A stretch of DNA of 64,000 nucleotides from Streptomyces violens (GTDB lineage Bacteria > Actinomycetota > Actinomycetes > Streptomycetales > Streptomycetaceae), in the NCBI RefSeq assembly GCF_000717745.1, contig NZ_JOBH01000011.1:217772-281771 (forward strand), in the 5' to 3' direction. Position numbers and translations under genes: made by a program. Under the pieces are notes generated by a model, which was not told where the DNA came from, ran no database searches, and saw nothing but the letters and a program-made list of their open reading frames with translations. Below are positions 26,974-35,851 of the stretch, in pieces. How positions within the stretch are numbered: the stretch's first letter is position 1; every line of letters begins with the position of its first letter.

Positions 26974-29900
26974 TCAAGAGAGCAGTTCGATCTCGGCGAG
27001 GGTGGCCCTGCCGGCCGGGACCAGCCGGTAGTGCCGGTACGTGCCCGGCCGCTCGACGGAGAAGACGCGGGTCTGCTTGTCCCAGGTGAAGGACTCGGCG
27101 GAGCGGCGGTCCAGGGTGGTCCACTTCCGGCCGTCCGGGGAGCCCTCCAGGGTCCAGCCGGCCGGCGCGTCCTCCTTGGCCGACGAGGTCAGCGTGTACG
27201 AGGTGACGCGGGCCGCCTTCGGGAGGTCGGCGGCCGCCGTCCCGAAGGACGCCGACGTGTCCGAGGTGTTGTCGAAGAGCGCCGAGCCGTCCGGCGCGGT
27301 CGCGTCACCGGCCGGGGACGGGACCTTCTCGTCCTGGGTGATCGAGGTGGGCGCCGCGTGCGCGCCGGTGCCCCAGCGGGACGGCTCCGGACCCATGGCG
27401 AAGTCCAGCGTGCCGCCGCGGGCGAGGACGGAGTGCGGGAGCGCCGTGGAGGTCCAGGGCTTGCCGTTGACCTTCACCCCCTGCACGTAGACGTTCCGGG
27501 TGCTGTTCTTCGGGGCCTTGATGACCAGGTTGCGGCCGTTCTCCAGGTGGACGGTGGCCTTCGTGAAGAGCGGGGAGCCGATCGCGTACTCGGGCTGGCC
27601 CATCACCAGCGGGTAGAAGCCGAGGGCGCTGAAGACGTACCAGGCGGACATCTCGCCGTTGTCCTCGTCGCCGGGGTAGCCCTGGCCGATCTCGCTGCCG
27701 AGGTAGAGCCGGGAGAGCACCTCGCGGACCTTCTCCTGGGTCTTCCACGGCTGCCCGGCCGCGTCGTAGGCGTACGCGATGTGGTGCGAGGGCTGGTTGC
27801 TGTGGCCGTACATGCCCATCCGGGTGTCGCGGGCCTCGGTCATCTCGTGGATCACGTTGCCGTAGCTGCCCGCGAACTCCTTGGTACCGGTCTCGGGCGT
27901 CGCGAAGTACGTGTCGAGCTTCTTCGCGAGGCCCGCGCGGCCGCCGTAGAGGTTGGCGAGGCCCTTCAGGTCCTGCGGCGCGGTGAAGGCGAAGGACCAG
28001 CCGTTGGTCTCGGTGTAGTCGTGGCCCCAGACGCGCGGGTCGTACTTGTCCGGTGTCAGCCGCCAGTTGCCCTGCTCGTCCTTGCCCTGGAAGAAGCCGA
28101 CCCTGTCGTCGAAGAGCTTGACGTAGTCCCGGGCGCGGTTGAGGAAGTACTCCGACTCCTCCTTGTAGCGCTTCTCGTGGGTCTTCTTGTAGAGCGCGCG
28201 GCCCATCTGTGCGATGCCGAAGTCGTTGAGGTAGCCCTCCAGGGCCCAGGACATGCCCTCGCGGGTCTTGGTGGACGTGTACCCGAGGAACGGCGAGGTG
28301 TTCATGCCCTTGCGGCCGACGCCGGGGCTGGGCGGCGCGACGGTGGCGTTCTTCAGCGCCGCCTCGTACGCCGCCTTGGCGTCGAGGCGCACCCCCTTGG
28401 CGTACGCGTCGGCGAACGCCACGTCGGAGCTCGTACCGGTCATCAGGTCGGCGTAGCCGGGCGAGGACCAGCGGGAGATCCAGCCGCCGTCCTTGTACTG
28501 CTGGACGAAGCCGTCGGCCAGCTCGCCGGCCAGCTTCGGGGTGAGGAAGGAGTACGCGGGCCAGGTGGTCCGATAGGTGTCCCAGAAGCCGTTGTTGACG
28601 TGGACCTGGCCATCGACGATCTTCGATCCGGTGTGGGTGGGGGTGTCGGGGCCGGTCGCGGGGGAGAAGGGGCTGGCGTAGCGGACCTTGCCGTCCACCT
28701 TCTCCGAGCCGGAGTTGGGGTAGAGGTACAGCCGGTAGAGGTTGGAGTAGAGCGTGGTGAGCTGGTCGTGGCTCGCGCCCTCGACCTCGATGCGGCCGAG
28801 GATGTCGTCCCAGGCGGACCGGGCCCGGTCCCGTACGGAGGCGAAGGACGCGCCTTCGGGGGCCTCCTGACGGAGGTTCTCCTTCGCCTGGTCGACGCTG
28901 ATGAGGGACGTGGCGATGCGCATCGTCACCGTGCGGTCGGTGCCGGGCTCGAAGCGGAGATAGCCGGTGACGTCGGGGCCGCCGCCTCCGGTGAGCTTGC
29001 CGCCGGCGGTGACCGGCGCGTCGAACGTGGCGTACACGAAGAGCCGCGTGGCCCCCGTGGACAGCCCGCTCTTGACGTCGGAGAAGCCCGTGACCACGCC
29101 GTTCTCGGTGTCGAGCGTCAGGCCGCCCTTGTTGTTGACGTTGTCGAAGATCAGGCTCGCATCGTCACCCGGAAAGGTGAACTTCATCAGGGCGGCGTGG
29201 TCGGTGGGAGCGATCTCGGTCTTCAGTCCGTTGTCGAAGGTGACGCCGTAATAGTGCGGCTTCGCCGTCTCGCGGGAGTGGTGGAAGGGGAGCGCGCGGG
29301 CGGTGCGGGAGGCGTTGGGGGTGCCGGCGGCCGCGGACGGCATCACCTGGAAGGTCTGCCGGTCGCCCATCCAGGGGCTGGGTTCGTGGCTGGCGGAAAA
29401 TGCCTGGAGGGTGGGGAGGTTGTCGGCGTTGTTCTTGCGCGCGTATTCGTAAAGCCAGTCCTGGGAGCCGGCGTTGGTGACCGGGGTCCAGAAGTTGAAG
29501 CCGTTGGGGACGGCGGTCGCGGGGAAGGTGTTGCCGCGGGAGAAGCTGCCGCTGGAGTTGGTGCCGCGGGTGGTCGAGGCGTAGTCGGCGAGGTGCGCGA
29601 GACGCTTCTCGGGCGCCTTGGGTGCGAGCGTCACATCGTCGAGCCAGCCGCGGAAGGCGCCGGTGCCCTGAGGCGCGTCGTACGCGATGAGGATGCGGTC
29701 GACCGTCTTTCCGGCGGCCACCGCTCCGATCCGTGACTCCCGGTTGTTCCACTGATTGACGTAGAGCGTCTTGGCGGCGCCCTGGCCCTGCGGCGTCAGC
29801 GGAGCGCCGTACTGATCGGCCGGTTTCAGGTCGCTGAGGTAACTGCCGTCGGTGAAGGCGAGATCAACGGAGACGTGGGTGGCGCGGTAGTCACGGGCCG

Positions 29901-30378
29901 ATCCGGCCATTTCGGGGAAGAGCTTGTAGGAGAGGGCGGTGTCGCGATCGACCTGGACGTCGACGTCGAAGACCTTGTTGTACGCGTAGCCGTGGCCGCC
30001 GGCGGTGTGGCTGCCGCCGTAGCGGAGCGCGCGGGTGCCCGTGAAGCCCGCGTTCTGCTTCGCCGTGGGGGAGTCGGTGGGGCCGGTGTCGACGTGGCTG
30101 GTCATGCCGGGTGCCGTGCCGCTCTCGGGGCGGACGCCGGAGGCTCTCAGGGTGCCGTCGGGGCCCGTTTCGGTGGTGTCGCGCCAGTCCGCTGCCGGCT
30201 CGCCGGACTCGAACGAGGAGCTGAACTCCTGGGCTGTGCCCGGTGGTTCCTGTGGTGCGGAGGGCGCGGCCACGGCCGCGCCGTGTGCCGTCACGATCAG
30301 CAGGGCGGCGGCCGTCAGGGCGACAGGCCGGTTGATCCCACGCAAGTGTCCGATCCGCACGCGAGCATCTCCACTCAT
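26974..30378 (-). CDS. Secreted GH92-family alpha-mannosidase-like enzyme with a C-terminal discoidin-type domain
   Basis: 1134 residues from the ATG at 30378, chosen because the palindrome at 30394-30407 covers or precedes the earlier ATGs. Order: signal peptide (VALTAAALLIVTAHGAAVAA), an N-terminal beta domain, the GH92 (alpha/alpha)6 catalytic region (GMNTSPFLGYTSTKTREGMS, GYPGDEDNGEMSAWYVFSAL), and an F5/8-type C-terminal domain (GWTLEGSPDGRKWTTLDRRS). The Asp pair assigned as base in GH92 is present (D904, D906). The acid position, Glu in alpha-1,2-mannosidases (NEP), is Gln here (SNQPSHH, Q862). From memory, that change marks the enzymes that cleave mannose-1-phospho-6-mannose. Probably releases mannose from fungal or yeast glycans outside the cell. 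Confidence 0.92.
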   Translation of the reverse strand: MSGDARVRIGHLRGINRPVALTAAALLIVTAHGAAVAAPSAPQEPPGTAQEFSSSFESGEPAADWRDTTETGPDGTLRASGVRPESGTAPGMTSHVDTGPTDSPTAKQNAGFTGTRALRYGGSHTAGGHGYAYNKVFDVDVQVDRDTALSYKLFPEMAGSARDYRATHVSVDLAFTDGSYLSDLKPADQYGAPLTPQGQGAAKTLYVNQWNNRESRIGAVAAGKTVDRILIAYDAPQGTGAFRGWLDDVTLAPKAPEKRLAHLADYASTTRGTNSSGSFSRGNTFPATAVPNGFNFWTPVTNAGSQDWLYEYARKNNADNLPTLQAFSASHEPSPWMGDRQTFQVMPSAAAGTPNASRTARALPFHHSRETAKPHYYGVTFDNGLKTEIAPTDHAALMKFTFPGDDASLIFDNVNNKGGLTLDTENGVVTGFSDVKSGLSTGATRLFVYATFDAPVTAGGKLTGGGGPDVTGYLRFEPGTDRTVTMRIATSLISVDQAKENLRQEAPEGASFASVRDRARSAWDDILGRIEVEGASHDQLTTLYSNLYRLYLYPNSGSEKVDGKVRYASPFSPATGPDTPTHTGSKIVDGQVHVNNGFWDTYRTTWPAYSFLTPKLAGELADGFVQQYKDGGWISRWSSPGYADLMTGTSSDVAFADAYAKGVRLDAKAAYEAALKNATVAPPSPGVGRKGMNTSPFLGYTSTKTREGMSWALEGYLNDFGIAQMGRALYKKTHEKRYKEESEYFLNRARDYVKLFDDRVGFFQGKDEQGNWRLTPDKYDPRVWGHDYTETNGWSFAFTAPQDLKGLANLYGGRAGLAKKLDTYFATPETGTKEFAGSYGNVIHEMTEARDTRMGMYGHSNQPSHHIAYAYDAAGQPWKTQEKVREVLSRLYLGSEIGQGYPGDEDNGEMSAWYVFSALGFYPLVMGQPEYAIGSPLFTKATVHLENGRNLVIKAPKNSTRNVYVQGVKVNGKPWTSTALPHSVLARGGTLDFAMGPEPSRWGTGAHAAPTSITQDEKVPSPAGDATAPDGSALFDNTSDTSASFGTAAADLPKAARVTSYTLTSSAKEDAPAGWTLEGSPDGRKWTTLDRRSAESFTWDKQTRVFSVERPGTYRHYRLVPAGRATLAEIELLS

Positions 30379-30393
30379 CTGACATGGCTCAAC

Positions 30394-30407
30394 TGACATC
30401 GTTGTCA
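30394..30407. promoter_or_regulatory. TGACATCGTTGTCA palindrome upstream of the GH92 gene
   Basis: Arms TGACA/TGTCA around TCGT. It matches 12 of 14 bases of the site at 35739-35752 upstream of xylF. It lies 16-29 bp upstream of the chosen GH92 start, in repressor position. Confidence 0.6.
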
Positions 30408-30583
30408 TACCGGCATTGCAGAGATAACCAACAGCCGTGCGGCCTTTGGTGTCAAGGGAGCCGGGAGAGGTGGCGGCAATGACCCCTGCCCGATCCGCGC
30501 ATGTCGGCGTGCATGTCGGAGAGGTCTCAACTCGGGAAAGACTGGCGGCAAAAGCTGCTTTTGATCTTGCCCCGCTCGCGTGA

Positions 30584-30599
30584 AGTGGACTATACCTGT
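30584..30599. promoter_or_regulatory. DasR-like site (dre) upstream of ngcE
   Basis: AGTGGACTATACCTGT agrees at 11 of 16 positions with the dre consensus ACTGGTCTAGACCACT. DasR is the GntR-family repressor of chitin and GlcNAc uptake genes, which fits an importer of chitobiose. The dyad is imperfect, so this is a candidate only. Confidence 0.4.
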
Positions 30600-30785
30600 C
30601 GGCGTCCGAATGGCTGTGCGCTTCGAGCCGTCCGGAACCGGGGGACCAGCGGGGAATCCCACGTTTTCCCTGCGTATCTCTAGCGCGCCCGGTGCACATC
30701 CCGTACAACTCAGCTTCATCTGACCCGCGGTGCCGGGGTGGCTCCGGTACACCGCCTGAGTCCTGGAGAAGGCGAGGACTTGAGC

Positions 30786-32228
30786 ATGGGATCCACCTCA
30801 GAAACCAGCCGTCGCGATCTGATCAAGCGGTCCGCGGCGCTCGGAGTGTTCGCCGTCCCGACGATGAGTGCCCTCGCCTCGTGCGCGAGCGGTGGTGACA
30901 GCGGCGGCGGTGACAAGGTCGACAAGGGCACCAAGTCCGCGAAGAACCCGCTCGCCGTCAATGAGAGCGCGGCTTTGGACGTGGTCATCTTCGACGGCGG
31001 TTTCGGCGACAAATACGCCAAGGACGCCGAGGCGCAGTACGCGGCCGCCTACCCCAAGACCAAGGGGAAGATCAAGCACGCCTCCACGCAGAAGATCCAG
31101 TCCACGCTGCAGCCCCGTTTCAACGGCGGCAATCCGCCCGACCTGGTCGACAACTCCGGTGCGGAGCAGATGGACTTCAGCACCCTGGTCGGCAAGGACC
31201 AGCTGACGGACCTCACGCCGCTGCTCGACGCGCCCTCGATCGACGACCCGAGCAAGAAGGTGCGCGACACGCTGCGCCCCGGCGTCGTGGAAATGGGCCA
31301 GTTCGGCGGCTCGGAGATCTGGACCCTGTACTACGCCTACACGGTCTACGGCGTCTGGTACTCCAAGACCAATCTCAAGAAGCTGGACGCGGAATACCCG
31401 GAGACCTGGGACGACATGCTCGCGCTCTGCGCGAAGGCGAAGAAGAAGGGCATCGCCGGCTGGACGTACCCGGGCAAGTACCCGTACTACGTGCCGTTCA
31501 GCCTGTACCCCTTCATCGCGAAGATCGGCGGCGCCGAGGTGCTGCGCCGGATCGACAACCTGGAGCCGGGCGCGTGGAAGGACCCGGCGGTGCGCGCCGC
31601 GTTCGAGGCGTACTACGAGCTGTACAAGAAGGGGTACATCCTCAAGGGCAGCCCGGGCCTGGACCACCTGCAGTCCCAGAAGGCGTGGGCCGAGGGCAAG
31701 GCGCTGTTCATCCCGAACGGCTCCTGGGTGGAGAACGAGTCGGGCAAGCAGATCGAGGCGGCCGGCAACTTCGACCTCGCCGTGGGCGCCCCGTCCGGCC
31801 TGGACTCCTCCGACAAGATGCCGTTCGGGACGCTCTGGGCCTCCGGCGGCGAGCCGTTCATCGTGCCCAAGCAGGCGCAGAACGCCGAGGGCGGCATGGA
31901 GCTGCTGCGCATCATGCTCAGCGAGAAGTCCTCCAAGAACTTCACCAAGCAGGTCTCCTCGCTCACCTCGCTGAACGGCGGTACCGAGGGCCTGACCCTG
32001 CCGCCGGGCCTGTCGTCCGCGCAGCAGGCCCTGGAGAAGGCCGGCAAGAACGTCCTCAACCCTCGGCTGCAGGACTGGTATGTCGCCCTGCAGAAGGAGA
32101 AGATCGGCGTCGGCTGCATCGGCGAGATGATGGCCGGCCGGCTGACCCCGGCCGAGGCCATCAACAAGATCCAGAAGTACGCGGACGAGACCCGCAAGGA
32201 CTCCAGCGTGAAGAAGTACAAGCGCTGA
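30786..32228 (+). CDS. ngcE: Sugar-binding lipoprotein of the NgcEFG N,N'-diacetylchitobiose/GlcNAc ABC importer
   Basis: 480-residue extracellular solute-binding protein. The N-terminus has a twin-arginine motif (SRRDLIKRSAALGVFAVP) and the lipobox LASC, so it is a Tat-exported lipoprotein. The mature part is a type-I sugar-binding fold with YTVYGVWYSKTNLKKL and ALFIPNGSWVENESGKQ. ATG at 30786 follows GCGAGGA. Followed by two permease genes and no ATPase gene; Streptomyces importers of this type usually share the ATPase MsiK. From memory it corresponds to NgcE of S. coelicolor (SCO6005), a chitobiose-binding protein. The DasR-like site upstream agrees. Confidence 0.88.
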   Translation: MGSTSETSRRDLIKRSAALGVFAVPTMSALASCASGGDSGGGDKVDKGTKSAKNPLAVNESAALDVVIFDGGFGDKYAKDAEAQYAAAYPKTKGKIKHASTQKIQSTLQPRFNGGNPPDLVDNSGAEQMDFSTLVGKDQLTDLTPLLDAPSIDDPSKKVRDTLRPGVVEMGQFGGSEIWTLYYAYTVYGVWYSKTNLKKLDAEYPETWDDMLALCAKAKKKGIAGWTYPGKYPYYVPFSLYPFIAKIGGAEVLRRIDNLEPGAWKDPAVRAAFEAYYELYKKGYILKGSPGLDHLQSQKAWAEGKALFIPNGSWVENESGKQIEAAGNFDLAVGAPSGLDSSDKMPFGTLWASGGEPFIVPKQAQNAEGGMELLRIMLSEKSSKNFTKQVSSLTSLNGGTEGLTLPPGLSSAQQALEKAGKNVLNPRLQDWYVALQKEKIGVGCIGEMMAGRLTPAEAINKIQKYADETRKDSSVKKYKR

Positions 32229-32289
32229 CCGACGAATTCGCTGTGTCACCAGCGGCAGCCGCCGCAGGACAAGAACGGGATCGTACGTC

Positions 32290-33213
32290 ATGCAGCACGG
32301 TAAATACCGTTTCATCGCCGGGTTCCTGATCCTTCCGCTGGCCATCTACGCGGTCTTTGTGATCTCCCCGTTCGTGCAGGCGATTTACTACTCCTTCACG
32401 GACTGGACAGGTCTGAGTTCCGATTTCGGGATGGTCGGGTTCGACAACTACGCGCGGCTCTTCCAGGACGGTGTGTTCTGGTCGGCGGTGGGCAACAGCG
32501 TGACCCTGCTTCTGCTGCTGCCGGTGGTGACGATTTCGCTCGCGCTGTTCTTCGCGTTCATGCTCAACGTCGGTGGCCGCCGCACGAAGAAGGCGGTCAT
32601 CGGCGGGGTGCGCGGCTCGGGCACGTACAAGATTCTCTATTTCTTCCCGCAGGTGCTATCGGTGCCGATCGTGGCGCTGCTGTTCCAATTCGCGTACAAC
32701 CCGGAGAGCGGCGCCATCAATTCGGCGCTCTCCGCGGTCGGCCTGGACGCCATTCAGCCGGACTGGCTGGGCGACCCGCAGCTCGCGCTGTGGTGCGTCA
32801 TGGCCGCCATGGTGTGGGCCAACGTCGGTTTCTACGTGGTCCTCTTCTCCGCCGGAATGAGCTCCATTCCCAAGGATTTCTACGAGGCCGCGCTGCTGGA
32901 CGGCGCGGGCCGCGCGAACACGTTCTTCCGCATCACCCTGCCGCTGCTCTGGGACACCGTGCAGACCGGCTGGATCTACATGGGAATCCTGGCCCTGGAC
33001 GTGTCGGCCTTCGCGTTCGTGCAGATCATGAGCGTCGGCCCGGGCGGCCCGGACTACTCGACGGAAGTACTGCCGCTGTACGTCTACCAGAAGACCTTCC
33101 GTGACGGTCAGGCCGGCTACGCCACCGCGATCGGCGTCTCGCTGCTCATCGTCACCCTGATCTTCGCGGCCGTCGTCATGCGGCTGGGCCGTCGAGAGCG
33201 ACTGGAGTTCTGA
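32290..33213 (+). CDS. ngcF: Sugar ABC transporter permease, NgcF-like
   Basis: 307-residue permease with six predicted membrane helices (first one RFIAGFLILPLAIYAVFVIS). The EAA cytoplasmic loop that contacts the ATPase reads EAALLDGAGRANTFFRITLP. Starts 61 bp after ngcE, and its TGA overlaps the ATG of ngcG (TGATG). Forms the channel of the chitobiose/GlcNAc importer with NgcG. Assignment to NgcF rests on operon order. Confidence 0.88.
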   Translation: MQHGKYRFIAGFLILPLAIYAVFVISPFVQAIYYSFTDWTGLSSDFGMVGFDNYARLFQDGVFWSAVGNSVTLLLLLPVVTISLALFFAFMLNVGGRRTKKAVIGGVRGSGTYKILYFFPQVLSVPIVALLFQFAYNPESGAINSALSAVGLDAIQPDWLGDPQLALWCVMAAMVWANVGFYVVLFSAGMSSIPKDFYEAALLDGAGRANTFFRITLPLLWDTVQTGWIYMGILALDVSAFAFVQIMSVGPGGPDYSTEVLPLYVYQKTFRDGQAGYATAIGVSLLIVTLIFAAVVMRLGRRERLEF

Positions 33214-34190
33214 TGACCGCACAGACCGATCCCCCTGAGCTCCAGGGCGTCACGAAGGGCTCCCCGCAGGACCTCGCGCAGGGCGGCGGTACGGGCGGCG
33301 CGGCGCCGGAGCCGCTCGCGCCCGCCGGCCGCGGGACGGGCCGGGGCAGGAAGGGCAGCAGCGAGGGCGGCGTCCTGAACGTCTTCTCGCACGGCGTGCT
33401 GGTGATCTGGGGCGTCCTCGTCACCATGCCGCTGCTCTGGGCCGTGGTCAGCTCGTTCAAGGACGACTCGGAGATCTTCGGCTCGCCGTGGGGGCTGCCC
33501 TCCGCGCTGCACTTCGAGAACTGGGTGCGGGCCTGGGAAAAGGCCAATATGGCCCAGTACTTCGGCAACTCGCTGATCGTGGTGGGCGGTTCGCTGATCG
33601 GTACGATGCTGCTCGGTTCGATGGCCGCGTACGTCCTCGCCCGCTTTGAGTTCCCCGGGAACCGCTTCATCTACTTCCTGTTCGTCGGCGGCATGGGCTT
33701 CCCGGTGATCCTGGCGCTGGTGCCGCTGTTCTTCGTCATGAAGAACATGGCGCTGCTGGACACGTACCACGGCCTGATCCTGGTCTACATCGCCTATTCG
33801 CTGCCGTTCACCGTCTTCTTCCTCAGCGGGTTCTTCCGTACGCTGCCGTCCTCGGTGGCCGAGGCCGCGCTCATCGACGGGGCCTCGCACGCGCGGACGT
33901 TCTTCCAGGTCATGCTGCCGATGGCCAAGCCGGGCCTGATCAGCGTCGGCATCTTCAACTTCCTGGGGCAGTGGAACCAGTACCTGTTGCCCACGGTCCT
34001 CAACGTCGGCGACCCCGACAAGAAGGTGCTGACCCAGGGCCTGGTCGCGCTGGCCGTCAGCCAGGGGTACAAGGGCGACTGGTCCGGGCTGTTCGCGGGC
34101 CTGACCATCGCGATGCTGCCGGTGCTGGCGGCGTACATCGTCTTCCAGCGCCAGGTGGTCGCGGGCCTGACCGCGGGGGCGGTGAAGTAG
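33213..34190 (+). CDS. ngcG: Sugar ABC transporter permease, NgcG-like
   Basis: 325-residue MalG-type permease. A hydrophilic Gly/Pro-rich N-terminal extension of about 50 residues precedes six helices; the EAA loop is EAALIDGASHARTFFQVMLPMAKPG in the usual position. The ATG overlaps the ngcF stop. Last gene of the operon: no ATP-binding gene follows, and a strong terminator at 34226 closes the unit, so the energy-coupling ATPase must be encoded elsewhere (MsiK in other Streptomyces). Confidence 0.88.
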   Translation: MTAQTDPPELQGVTKGSPQDLAQGGGTGGAAPEPLAPAGRGTGRGRKGSSEGGVLNVFSHGVLVIWGVLVTMPLLWAVVSSFKDDSEIFGSPWGLPSALHFENWVRAWEKANMAQYFGNSLIVVGGSLIGTMLLGSMAAYVLARFEFPGNRFIYFLFVGGMGFPVILALVPLFFVMKNMALLDTYHGLILVYIAYSLPFTVFFLSGFFRTLPSSVAEAALIDGASHARTFFQVMLPMAKPGLISVGIFNFLGQWNQYLLPTVLNVGDPDKKVLTQGLVALAVSQGYKGDWSGLFAGLTIAMLPVLAAYIVFQRQVVAGLTAGAVK

Positions 34191-34225
34191 CGGGCGCGCA
34201 CCCCCGAAAGGACACCGCAGAACGG

Positions 34226-34259
34226 AGGGCCTTCCGTCGCGTGGGCGACGGGAGGCCCT
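34226..34259 (+). terminator. ngcEFG terminator
   Basis: AGGGCCTTCCGTCGC (34226-34240) pairs with GCGACGGGAGGCCCT (34245-34259) over 15 positions with one G-T wobble and a GTGG loop, 36 bp after the ngcG stop. Confidence 0.8.
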
Positions 34260-34450
34260 GGGGTGTGTCCACGTCCGGGGTCGGCCGTCGTGCGTGGATA
34301 TCCGCCCTGCAGCGGTCGAGGACTTGACGGGAGCGGACCCGGGCGGCTCAGCTTAGATTCACATGTTGGAGACAAGCCGGGCCCCATCGCTGTGGTCCGG
34401 CCGGCGGGCGGTCGTCGTGCCGCCCGCGGCAGGCGGGAGTGGATGAGTCG

Positions 34451-35650
34451 ATGGAGACTCCGGGGTCGCAGTCCTCGCTGCACCGGGCCAATCTTGAGCG
34501 GGTCGTGCGTGCCGTACGGATGGCGGGATCGCTCACCCAGGCGGAGATCGCCCGGACCACCGGGCTGTCGGCGGCCACGGTCTCCAACATCGTGCGGGAG
34601 CTGAAGGACGGCGGGACCGTCGAGGTCACGCCCACCTCGGCGGGCGGCCGCCGGGCCCGCTCCGTCTCGCTCTCCGGCGACGCGGGCGTCGTGGTCGGCG
34701 TCGACTTCGGCCACAGCCACCTGCGGGTCGCGGTCGGCAACCTCGCGCACCAGGTGCTCGCCGAGGAGTCCGAGCCGATCGACGTGGACGCCTCGGCCGC
34801 CGAGGGCTTCGACCGGGCCGAGCAGCTCGTCAGCCGGCTGGTGGAGACCACCGGCATCGACCGGTCCAAGGTCGTCGGGGTGGGCCTGGGCGTGCCCGGC
34901 CCGATCGACGTGGTCTCCGGGACGCTCGGCTCGACCGCGATCCTGCCGGGCTGGTCCGGCACGAACCCGGGCGAGGAGCTGTCGGACCGGCTCGGCGTGC
35001 CGGTGCACGTGGACAACGACGCGAACCTCGGCGCGCTGGGCGAGCTGGTGTGGGGTGCCGGGCGGGGCGCCGCCGACCTCGCGTACATCAAGGTGGCCAC
35101 CGGCGTCGGCGCCGGGCTGGTGATCAGCGGGCAGATCTACCGCGGCCCGGGCGGCACGGCGGGCGAGATCGGGCACATCACGCTGGACGAGTCGGGGCCG
35201 GTGTGCCGCTGCGGCAACCGCGGCTGTCTGGAGACCTTCGCCTCGGCCCGGTACGTACTGCCGCTGCTCCAGCCGAGTCACGGCCCGGACCTGACCATGC
35301 CGGGCGTCGTCCAGCTCGCGCGCGAGGGCGACCCGGGCTGTCGCCGGGTCATCGCGGACGTCGGCCGGCACATCGGCAGCGGCGTGGCGAACCTGTGCAA
35401 TCTGCTGAACCCGAGCCGGGTGGTGCTCGGCGGCGATCTGGCGGAGGCCGGGGAGCTGGTGCTCGCGCCGATCCGCGAGTCGGTGTCGCGGTACGCCATC
35501 CCCAGCGCGGCGCGTCAGCTCGGGGTCGTACCGGGCACGCTGGGCGGCCGGGCCGAGGTGCTGGGCGCGCTGGCGCTGGTGCTCAGCGAGATGGGGGACT
35601 CCACGCTGCTGGACGGCACGGTCGCCGCGGACGCGCCCGCCATTGCCTGA
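34451..35650 (+). CDS. rok7B7: ROK-family transcriptional regulator, Rok7B7
   Basis: 399-residue ROK regulator. N-terminal winged HTH (GSLTQAEIARTTGLSAATVS, about residues 28-47), then a glucokinase-like fold with VVVGVDFGHSHLRVAVGN, VDNDANLGALGE and the zinc motif CRCGNRGCLE. It sits between ngcEFG and xylFGH, as in S. coelicolor SCO6008, where Rok7B7 controls xylose uptake and affects carbon catabolite repression and antibiotic production (recalled from the literature). Start ATG at 34451; a GTG four codons upstream is possible. A candidate operator lies in front of xylF. Confidence 0.9.
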   Translation: METPGSQSSLHRANLERVVRAVRMAGSLTQAEIARTTGLSAATVSNIVRELKDGGTVEVTPTSAGGRRARSVSLSGDAGVVVGVDFGHSHLRVAVGNLAHQVLAEESEPIDVDASAAEGFDRAEQLVSRLVETTGIDRSKVVGVGLGVPGPIDVVSGTLGSTAILPGWSGTNPGEELSDRLGVPVHVDNDANLGALGELVWGAGRGAADLAYIKVATGVGAGLVISGQIYRGPGGTAGEIGHITLDESGPVCRCGNRGCLETFASARYVLPLLQPSHGPDLTMPGVVQLAREGDPGCRRVIADVGRHIGSGVANLCNLLNPSRVVLGGDLAEAGELVLAPIRESVSRYAIPSAARQLGVVPGTLGGRAEVLGALALVLSEMGDSTLLDGTVAADAPAIA

Positions 35651-35736
35651 CCCGGCCTTGCCCGACCCGCCATTGTCTGAAGCGAAAGGGGTGCCCCACC
35701 GCTGCCAAGGGGCACTCTGAGTTCACACAGCTAACG

Positions 35737-35754
35737 GATGGCACCGTTGTCATC
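35737..35754. promoter_or_regulatory. Candidate Rok7B7 operator upstream of xylF
   Basis: GATGGCACCGTTGTCATC is an 18-bp imperfect palindrome (7 of 9 pairs). Its core TGGCACCGTTGTCA is almost the same as the palindrome upstream of the GH92 gene (30394-30407). An outer TAACG/CGTTA pair flanks it. It is about 100 bp upstream of the xylF start. Confidence 0.6.
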
Positions 35755-35851
35755 TCGTTAAGGATTTACTCCTTGACGCCCTGCGAGCGGCCGAGTTGAC
35801 TCCAAGCACCTCGGCCGCAAGGACGCGGCCATGTCAGGGAGGGCCATCCCC

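Larger units (their letters stand above)
30379..30785. other. 407-bp divergent control region between the GH92 gene and ngcE
   Basis: No gene of its own visible. It holds a palindrome beside the GH92 start (30394-30407), a DasR-like site (30584-30599) and the ngcE leader with GCGAGGA before the ATG at 30786. An AT-richer stretch around 30540-30600 is a likely promoter zone. I see no stable hairpin that would suggest a riboswitch. Confidence 0.6.
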
